A stretch of DNA of 19,185 nucleotides from Caryophanales bacterium UBA2253. GTDB lineage: Bacteria > Bacillota_I > Bacilli_A > ML615J-28 > CAG-698. The translations under genes and the position numbers were made by a program. Below, in pieces: positions 14,143-19,185 of this stretch; the stretch's first letter is position 1, and each line of letters starts with the position of its first letter. The DNA lies in assembly GCA_002347755.1 (NCBI GenBank), contig DDXT01000015.1, forward strand, positions 1 to 19,185. Direction: 5' to 3'. Under the pieces are notes generated by a model. It had not been told where the DNA came from. It searched no databases and saw only the letters and a list, made by a program, of their open reading frames with translations.

Positions 14143-16758
14143 TTATTTCATCAAGAATTTAAATCTAGTTCCGGATGTGATCTTTTTGATTAGATAATCG
14201 CTGGCGATGACTTCGCCGACGACGTTTACGCGTTCGTCTTCCGGCATCGTCATGGTCACGATCGATACTTCGCCCTGATAGCGGGCCAACAGTTTATTGT
14301 CAATGGTGACGTCTTTAGGCATTCGCATCATGGTATTGTTCGGTTCGATCGTCCCGGCTTTGAGACGGGTCGAAGACCGTTTGAAATACGGGCTGCCGTC
14401 CTGGCGGTTGCGATGGAGCAAACAAAGCTGCTGTTTTTCCAAATCGGTGATTTGGGTTTTCAGTTTGATCGGCAGTTGGATCAGATCAAAATTAAAATCC
14501 ACGGCCGCGGACAGTTCCTCGGCGGAGGCAAAACTGTCGCCAAAGACGACTTCGTCCGCCAGCAGACAACGCATTTCCGAAAGGATCGCCGGAAGCGGCA
14601 AGTTCCGGTGTTCTTCGACGGTCGGAAGACCCTGATGGATCGGCCCGCGCTTTTGGTTTTGCGACGGAATGTAAACCATGACCGTCAGTCCGTGTTGCTT
14701 GAACATGACGTTTTTGGTTTCAACATCCGCCTGCGCCAGTCCGGTATATGGTTTCGGATAGAAATTATGGCTGACCCGCAGCCGGTTCATGTCCATCCCA
14801 AGCATTTCCAAATAATTCAAATCGTTTTCGGTGACGGTCGAAGCATTCAGTTCAAGATTGAAAGGATGTTCCAAAGAAAGTTGATAAACTTCGTCCAAAG
14901 TAAATCCCCAGTCCAGACGAAGGGAGTAAATTTGGGGAATTTCGAAATTTTCCATCATCGGCCGGGAGACATCCAGAATGACTTTCAGCCCCAAACCGTT
15001 GGCATGATCGACCACGGTTTTAAGTTCGTCGCGGAATTCCGGCTTCATTTCCGGAATGTGCCCGGAGATGAAAACCAATTCGATCTTTTTGGCTTTGAGC
15101 AGGTCCAAATAGGCCAGATTATCGGAAACGGTCTGTTCCAGCCCCACGTAAACCGAAGCCCCGATTTTGATCTTTTCTTGCAGACTGACCGGAAGTTTCC
15201 CGGTCGCAATGATCTCGCCTTTTAAGAAACGGGCAATGGTTTTGACGGAATTCGGAGTATATTCATACAAGCAATAATAATTGGCGATGTTTTTGAAAGC
15301 CAACAAGTCATAAGGGTTCCGAGTCGAGATCACAAACAGATTCCTGGTCTTTTTGTTCAGCCGAGTGACCAGTTTCGCTTGGCTATGGTTAAAACGGGCA
15401 TTATAAGTGCAAACCACGATGGTCTGGTAATCCCAAGCCTGGGAAACAATGCTTTGAACCAGCAGATCATCCGGATTGACCGGTATTTTGATGGTGTCGA
15501 ACTGAAGATTTTCAGCTTTGACCGCGTCAATGATCGATCTGGTTGACAAAACATCTTCGGCGATGGTCGTCGCAAACGGCTCGGTCGCGACCAGCAGCGT
15601 CTTTCCTTCCGGATAAAAATTCTTCCCTCGGACTTTGGTCAAAGACAGATCCACAATTTTGGCAGCGAAAGCTTTGCTTCGGCCATCAATGATGATGGCT
15701 TTTTTCTCCAAAAAACTCTTCGCGAAGAAATGTTCTTCCATCAACGGCAGGATCTTGGCTTTGGCCTTCAGGATCCGGGCCACTTTTTCGTCAAGCCGGG
15801 CCAGCGGAAAGGTTCCGTCGGAAACAGCTTTGGCGATCAGCTCCAGGGTATCTTTTTGTTTTTGATAAGTCGCGGAAACCATGATCATGTCCAGCCCGGC
15901 CAAAAGCCCCATCAGGGCCCCGCGGCTGGCGGTATAGTTGTCATCGATGGCTTTCATCTCCATGCAATCGCTGACGATCAAACCATTGAAATGAAGCTGG
16001 TTTCTAAGCAGGTCGGTCATGACCTTGGGAGAAAGGGTCGCGGGAAGATTGTCCTGCTCGTAAGCGGTAAAGAAAACATGGGCGGACATGATGGCGCCGA
16101 CTTCTTTTTTGATGGCTTCTTTAAAAGGATATAATTCGACTTCATCGAGACGTTTTTTGTCATGAGGGACGATCGGCAGCCGGTAATGGCTGTCCGAAGC
16201 GGTATCCCCATGACCCGGGAAATGCTTGGCGGTGGCGATGATTCCCTGCGATTGCAATCCTTCGATGTACTTAAGCCCAAACTCGCTGACGCGTTTGGGA
16301 TCATCTCCATAACTGCGAACGCCAATGACCGGATTGGCGGGATTGTTGTTGACATCCAAAGATGGGGCCAAATTCATGTTGATCCCCAAAGCCCGCAGCT
16401 CGGTTCCGGATATTTTTCCCAGTTCATAGGCATAATTCGGATTACCCGCCGCCGCCACGGTCATGTTTCCGGGCAGGAAAGTGGCTTCCTTCATGATCCT
16501 GGTGACCATTCCGCCTTCCTGATCGATGGCGATGAAGGGGATGACATCAAACCCCGAAAGCATTTCGTGATAAATGGTCTGGTTCAAATTATGAAGTTGT
16601 TCCAGACCGCCGATGTTTCGGGAAAACAAAACGACGTTTCCCAGTTTATATTCTTCTATAAGGTTTTTGATGTTATCGTCGAAACTCTGACCGGAAAAAC
16701 CCGCGAATACCAATTGTCCGATTTTTTCTTTCAAAGTCATTTGTTCGATGGTTTTCAT
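14143..16758 (-). CDS. fusion of NagZ-type beta-N-acetylglucosaminidase (GH3) and MupG-type 6-phospho-N-acetylmuramidase (DUF871)
   Basis: An 871-residue cytoplasmic protein with no signal peptide. The GH3 catalytic domain is about 1-330. KHFPGHGDTASDSH (178-191) holds the NagZ Asp-His dyad (Asp189, His191), and VSDCMEM (262-268) holds the nucleophile Asp264. A GH3 C-terminal-type domain runs to about 530. Residues about 532-871 are a full MupG: GASVYVGL, FISGHIPE, LELNAST, HNFYPKPYTGL, RGPIHQGLPTVEEHR, DEVVFGDSFAS and ERVNVVGEV. NagZ removes non-reducing GlcNAc; MupG cleaves MurNAc-6-phosphate-GlcNAc. The ATG at 16758 has GGGAGA four bases upstream; a TTG seven codons earlier would overlap namZ but has no better site. 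MupG is normally a separate protein of about 350 residues. Domain calls are firm. Confidence 0.9.
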   Translation of the reverse strand: MKTIEQMTLKEKIGQLVFAGFSGQSFDDNIKNLIEEYKLGNVVLFSRNIGGLEQLHNLNQTIYHEMLSGFDVIPFIAIDQEGGMVTRIMKEATFLPGNMTVAAAGNPNYAYELGKISGTELRALGINMNLAPSLDVNNNPANPVIGVRSYGDDPKRVSEFGLKYIEGLQSQGIIATAKHFPGHGDTASDSHYRLPIVPHDKKRLDEVELYPFKEAIKKEVGAIMSAHVFFTAYEQDNLPATLSPKVMTDLLRNQLHFNGLIVSDCMEMKAIDDNYTASRGALMGLLAGLDMIMVSATYQKQKDTLELIAKAVSDGTFPLARLDEKVARILKAKAKILPLMEEHFFAKSFLEKKAIIIDGRSKAFAAKIVDLSLTKVRGKNFYPEGKTLLVATEPFATTIAEDVLSTRSIIDAVKAENLQFDTIKIPVNPDDLLVQSIVSQAWDYQTIVVCTYNARFNHSQAKLVTRLNKKTRNLFVISTRNPYDLLAFKNIANYYCLYEYTPNSVKTIARFLKGEIIATGKLPVSLQEKIKIGASVYVGLEQTVSDNLAYLDLLKAKKIELVFISGHIPEMKPEFRDELKTVVDHANGLGLKVILDVSRPMMENFEIPQIYSLRLDWGFTLDEVYQLSLEHPFNLELNASTVTENDLNYLEMLGMDMNRLRVSHNFYPKPYTGLAQADVETKNVMFKQHGLTVMVYIPSQNQKRGPIHQGLPTVEEHRNLPLPAILSEMRCLLADEVVFGDSFASAEELSAAVDFNFDLIQLPIKLKTQITDLEKQQLCLLHRNRQDGSPYFKRSSTRLKAGTIEPNNTMMRMPKDVTIDNKLLARYQGEVSIVTMTMPEDERVNVVGEVIASDYLIKKITSGTRFKFLMK

Positions 16759-16762
16759 AAAA

Positions 16763-16768
16763 TCTCCC
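16763..16768 (-). promoter_or_regulatory. ribosome binding site fixing the start of the NagZ-MupG gene
   Basis: GGGAGA followed by TTTT and ATG. It supports the ATG at 16758-16756 over the upstream in-frame TTG at 16779-16777, which directly abuts the end of namZ. The first conserved GH3 residues (TIEQMTLKEKIGQ) begin just after the ATG. Confidence 0.7.
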
Positions 16769-16775
16769 GAGCGGT

Positions 16776-17912
16776 TCAATATAACAAATATTTGGCGCGC
16801 TTTTCCATGAATTTCTTGGTGTCGTTTTCCAATAATTTATATTGCTCTTCCAGAGTCAATTTCTGTTTGTTGATGAAATCTCCCCCGGTGTTCAGTTCCA
16901 ACATGCAGGGGCGGTTCTCCCGATAAGGCGGCAAGACCTGGAAATCATTCGGATAAAGGTTCCGGATCACTTCCAACATCGTCCAGCCGGTTTTGACCGG
17001 TTTGAAAGTCCGGCGGTTCAAAACCTGGACTTCCACCCCGCCGCAAAGTTTGCTCGCGTATCTCGAGAAGGTCGGCGTGAAATAAGCCGGACGGAAACGA
17101 ACGCCATCCAAATGGCAGGCATTCAGCGCTTCGGCCCATTCCTCAGGTTTGATGTACGGAGCCCCGATCAAAGCGAAAGGCAAAGTGGTTCCCCGGCCTT
17201 CGGATATGTTGGTCCCTTCAAAAATGCAAGTCCCATTATACAATACAGTCGTATCAACGGTCGGCAGGTTCGGCGACGGAATGATCCATTTCAGTCCGGT
17301 TTCCTCGAAATACATCTTCCGGTGCCAGCCTTTCATCAAAATCAGTTTTAAACGGCAGTTGATGCTGTCTTCGGAATTGAACATGTTGGCCAGTTCGGCC
17401 AAGGTCATTCCGTACCTTTGGGGGATCGGATAATAACCGATGAAAGATCGAAAGTTCAGATCCAGGATGTTGCCTTCGACGTCAAACCCGTTGATGGGGT
17501 TGGGGCGGTCGAAAACGACGAATTCCTTTCCGTAATCGCGGCAGGCCATCATCGCATAAGCCATGGTATAAATGTAAGTATAGAAACGCGAGCCGACTTC
17601 CTGGATGTCAATGCACAAAACATCGATGCTGTCCATCATGGCTTGGCTCGGGCGTTTGGCTTCGTTGTAAAGGCTGTGAACAATGATTCCGGTTTCTTCG
17701 TCAACATAAGAAGAAAACCGTTCGCCGGCTTGGAAGTTTCCGCGTACGCCGTGTTCGGGAGCGAAAAGCGCCACCAAGTTGACTTTCTCTTTCAGAATGG
17801 TGATCGAGGAAAGAAAATTGCTTCCCATTCCGGTCGGGTTGGTGATCAAACCGACCCGTTTCCCTTTGAAATAGTCCAGATGTTGGTCAATGAGGTCAAT
17901 CCCCAGTTTCAT
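16776..17912 (-). CDS. namZ: exo-beta-N-acetylmuramidase (NamZ, DUF1343/GH171 family)
   Basis: A 378-residue member of the family named for Bacillus subtilis NamZ (YbbC), which removes MurNAc from the non-reducing end of peptidoglycan chains or MurNAc-GlcNAc. Signature blocks: GLITNPTG (21-28), FAPEHGVRGNFQAGERF (50-66), DIQEVGSRFYTYIYTM (102-117), FDRPNPING (134-142) and ISEGRGTTLPFALIGAPY. Glu53 in FAPEHG is a likely active-site residue by conservation. It begins directly with the mature fold: there is no signal peptide, unlike secreted NamZ of Bacillus, so it probably acts in the cytoplasm. The ribosome site GAAAGGAG lies within the end of the DUF624 gene, which it overlaps by 17 bases. 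Confidence 0.92.
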   Translation of the reverse strand: MKLGIDLIDQHLDYFKGKRVGLITNPTGMGSNFLSSITILKEKVNLVALFAPEHGVRGNFQAGERFSSYVDEETGIIVHSLYNEAKRPSQAMMDSIDVLCIDIQEVGSRFYTYIYTMAYAMMACRDYGKEFVVFDRPNPINGFDVEGNILDLNFRSFIGYYPIPQRYGMTLAELANMFNSEDSINCRLKLILMKGWHRKMYFEETGLKWIIPSPNLPTVDTTVLYNGTCIFEGTNISEGRGTTLPFALIGAPYIKPEEWAEALNACHLDGVRFRPAYFTPTFSRYASKLCGGVEVQVLNRRTFKPVKTGWTMLEVIRNLYPNDFQVLPPYRENRPCMLELNTGGDFINKQKLTLEEQYKLLENDTKKFMEKRAKYLLY

Positions 17913-18699
17913 TTTTGTCTCCTTTCAATTCCATCTCGGCTTTTAAGTTCTCGAGATTATGTGACAAATGCCAATATTGTTGAGCCGAGATCAGATAGAT
18001 CCCAAACAGCGGCAAGCTGATCCCGTACAGCATGTATATCGGCAAGATCTTGGATTGAAATATTCCGACCAGAAGGATCGGCCCGATCATCAAGAAGGCA
18101 TAAGCCAAAGTTTTGAAGAAATACCGGAAAGCCATGTAGAGCGAAAACTTAATCAGGTTCCAGGTCTTCATCCGGAAATTGGCGACGATCATCGGCAATT
18201 GCAACACGGCCAAGAAAATCGCAATCAAAAGAAAGAACAGAACTACGAACCCCACCACGGAAACAATGAAGGTGACCATGACCGCGGTTCCGGCGGAAGG
18301 ACCGACCGTGTCGTATCCCGACAGCAGGTCCCAGTAAAAGATGGCCCCCACTCCGCCTGCTCCAACCATGGCGGTAACGATCAGATCCAGTTTATAAACA
18401 TCTTTGAAAGCTTTCCAAAGACCGACAAAGAACAAGACAAAGACGTTTCCGGTTTTGTCTTCCTTGTAATCTTTGATGACCGAAAAGGCCGCAATGAAGC
18501 AGGGAAGAAAACCGAACCCCCACAGAACGATCGTCAGAAGCATCAGCCAACCGGAATCCTGGTGAAAATACCAGAATATGAAAGGCAGGCTGGCGACCAG
18601 CGAAGGAACGGCAATGGAAAGCAAATTGAGGAATAAGAGCCGGTACCCCCACTCAAAGATCTGGTACCACTTGCTGTTTACCATTTTCTCGATATCCAT
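17896..18699 (-). CDS. DUF624 (YesL-like) integral membrane protein
   Basis: A 267-residue hydrophobic protein, usual for DUF624. Likely membrane segments: about 20-46, 50-76, 104-122, 139-170, 193-213 and 218-240. The tail (245-267) is charged and cytoplasmic-looking. DUF624 proteins often sit beside ABC sugar transporters in Bacillota, but their function is unproven. The start chosen is the ATG at 18699, with AGGTGA five bases upstream. A longer frame beginning at a TTG (18747) is rejected because that TTG is the promoter -35 element. It is the first gene of the operon. An accessory role in uptake of wall saccharides is a guess from context. Confidence 0.78.
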   Translation of the reverse strand: MDIEKMVNSKWYQIFEWGYRLLFLNLLSIAVPSLVASLPFIFWYFHQDSGWLMLLTIVLWGFGFLPCFIAAFSVIKDYKEDKTGNVFVLFFVGLWKAFKDVYKLDLIVTAMVGAGGVGAIFYWDLLSGYDTVGPSAGTAVMVTFIVSVVGFVVLFFLLIAIFLAVLQLPMIVANFRMKTWNLIKFSLYMAFRYFFKTLAYAFLMIGPILLVGIFQSKILPIYMLYGISLPLFGIYLISAQQYWHLSHNLENLKAEMELKGDKNETGD

Positions 18700-18704
18700 A
18701 AAAA

Positions 18705-18710
18705 TCACCT
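18705..18710 (-). promoter_or_regulatory. ribosome binding site fixing the DUF624 start
   Basis: AGGTGA followed by five bases and ATG (18699-18697). It lies just after the predicted transcription start, so the operon leader is only about a dozen bases long and leaves no room for a riboswitch. Confidence 0.7.
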
Positions 18711-18718
18711 TTTTGAAC

Positions 18719-18747
18719 ATTATACCACTGCGAAGCGTTTTTTTCAA
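18719..18747 (-). promoter_or_regulatory. sigma-A promoter of the ten-gene operon
   Basis: The minus strand reads TTGAAA (18747-18742), a 17-base spacer, then TATAAT (18724-18719). The predicted start is about 18712. Upstream CATTATC and the -10 segment TATAATG form an imperfect inverted pair that might be a repressor site, but it is too weak to call an operator. Confidence 0.8.
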
Positions 18748-18816
18748 TGATAATGGTTAAGCTATTTTTGCCTGATGAAATTTTTTTCCAAAAGATCCCT
18801 CAATCATCTTTAGCGT

Positions 18817-18852
18817 AAAGAAAAAAGCGAAGTCCTTGCGGATTTCGCTTTT
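18817..18852 (-). terminator. terminator after the gene at the right edge
   Basis: Minus-strand stem AAAAGCGAAATCC, loop GCAA, stem GGACTTCGCTTTT with one mismatch, followed by more T. It lies 8 bases past the TAA stop (18861-18863) and isolates the upstream gene from the operon promoter. Confidence 0.85.
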
Positions 18853-18860
18853 GGGGCCTA

Positions 18861-19185
18861 TTAGCTATAAAGTTCCAGCAGTCTTGCCAAGTACAAAGTG
18901 GTTTGCGCGTCAAGGATCTCATTGTAGTCAGCTCCGGTAGTGATGACACTGTCGATGGCCGGTCCGATGTTGACGGAAACAGCCAGCATTCCCCACAGTG
19001 GGTCAAATATGACTTTGTCACGTTTGAAGAAGACCAAAGCGGTAACGGAGTCCCGATCATCGACTTTGCTCTCCGCCGCGGTAGTCATGATGCCATCTTC
19101 GCTGTAAGTCGGGTCAGCTTTGACGTATTTGGTTGTGTTAAGCATCATTTCCGTAAAGGCACGGTAAACATCCTTCGCCGTGACG
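18861..19185 (-). CDS. C-terminal part of an unrecognised protein, possibly an extracellular solute-binding protein
   Basis: The frame is open to the window edge, giving 108 codons before the TAA. The visible part includes VTAKDVYRAF, FDPLWGMLAVSVNIGPAI and a helical end DYNEILDAQTTLYLARLLELY. No diagnostic motif is seen. An alternating strand-helix pattern ending in an amphipathic helix is compatible with the C-terminus of an ABC sugar-binding lipoprotein, and the DUF624 neighbour is often found with such transporters. That call is a guess; other families fit equally well. The gene's start lies outside the window. Confidence 0.4.
   Translation of the reverse strand, partial: VTAKDVYRAFTEMMLNTTKYVKADPTYSEDGIMTTAAESKVDDRDSVTALVFFKRDKVIFDPLWGMLAVSVNIGPAIDSVITTGADYNEILDAQTTLYLARLLELYS

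Larger units (their letters stand above)
7001..18712 (-). other. predicted ten-gene operon: peptidoglycan amino-sugar use with Etf-linked lactate dehydrogenase
   Basis: One promoter (18719-18747) and one terminator (7001-7026) bracket ten genes on the same strand, with no gap above 17 bases. Junctions: DUF624/namZ overlap 17 bases; namZ to the fusion gene 17-base gap; fusion to kinase 16-base gap; kinase/anmK, anmK/murQ, murQ/hydrolase and hydrolase/etfB all ATGA overlaps; etfB to etfA 9-base gap; etfA to dehydrogenase 8-base gap. No internal terminator or convincing internal promoter was seen. Co-transcription is inferred from layout. Confidence 0.8.

Noticed and set aside
16758..16779. Upstream TTG start for the NagZ-MupG gene
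   Set aside because: ATG seven codons later has GGGAGA at proper spacing and the conserved domain begins right after it.
18699..18747. Sixteen-codon longer start (TTG) for the DUF624 protein
   Set aside because: The TTG is the -35 box of the operon promoter and lies upstream of the predicted transcription start; the ATG at 18699 has a good AGGTGA site.
18725..18760. Possible repressor operator at the operon promoter (CATTATC/TATAATG inverted pair)
   Set aside because: The match is short, imperfect and one arm is simply the -10 box; no MurR-like or LacI-like consensus is visible.
1..19185. Mycoplasma-type code (TGA read as Trp)
   Set aside because: TGA ends namZ, the kinase, anmK, murQ and the hydrolase at sensible lengths with ATGA overlaps; Trp residues in the conserved motifs checked are compatible with normal TGG use.
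1..19185. CRISPR arrays, insertion sequences, integrase genes, tRNA genes
   Set aside because: No regularly spaced repeats, transposase or integrase motifs, terminal inverted repeats or tRNA cloverleaf were seen by eye on either strand.

Overview
All recognisable genes in this window lie on the minus strand, so transcription runs from high to low coordinates. The DNA looks like a low-GC, Gram-positive-type bacterium (Bacillota, or the Erysipelotrichia/Acholeplasma-like neighbourhood). The evidence is AT-rich gaps with near-consensus sigma-A promoters, AGGAG-type ribosome sites, two lipoproteins built from BIG2, atrophied Ig and InlB-type repeats, and clostridial-type Etf proteins. TGA is used as a stop at several tightly overlapping gene junctions, so the genetic code is standard. 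The exact taxon cannot be fixed from this sequence.

Right edge to 18861: the C-terminal end of an unrecognised protein, possibly a solute-binding protein, closed by a clear terminator. From a promoter at 18719-18747 to a terminator at 7001-7026 runs one tight operon of ten genes: DUF624 membrane protein; NamZ-type exo-N-acetylmuramidase; a NagZ-MupG fusion; a BadF/BadG-type amino-sugar kinase (MurK/NagK-like); AnmK; MurQ; an alpha/beta hydrolase; EtfB; EtfA with an N-terminal iron-sulfur domain; and a GlcD/LctD-type FAD dehydrogenase. Most junctions are 4-base ATGA overlaps, so translation is probably coupled.

How it works together (inference): imported peptidoglycan saccharides are cut inside the cell by NamZ, NagZ and MupG. 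The kinase and AnmK give MurNAc-6-phosphate, and MurQ splits that into GlcNAc-6-phosphate and D-lactate. The last three genes have the same order and domain content as the Etf-linked, electron-bifurcating lactate dehydrogenase LctBCD of acetogens, and would oxidise that D-lactate to pyruvate. A cell-wall-sugar pathway with its own Etf-linked lactate dehydrogenase is the main finding; the NagZ-MupG fusion is the second.

Left part: two separately promoted lipoprotein genes. One is a 1303-residue Ig-like/InlB-repeat surface protein with a LacI/cre-like operator at its start point. The other is an 805-residue protein with a zinc amidase (Amidase_2) domain that could cut peptides from peptidoglycan outside the cell. 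Each ends in a strong terminator. Bases 1-330 hold no convincing gene. They carry two consensus promoters in tandem and a boxA-like element, pointing leftward out of the window; this is probably the leader of an rRNA operon.
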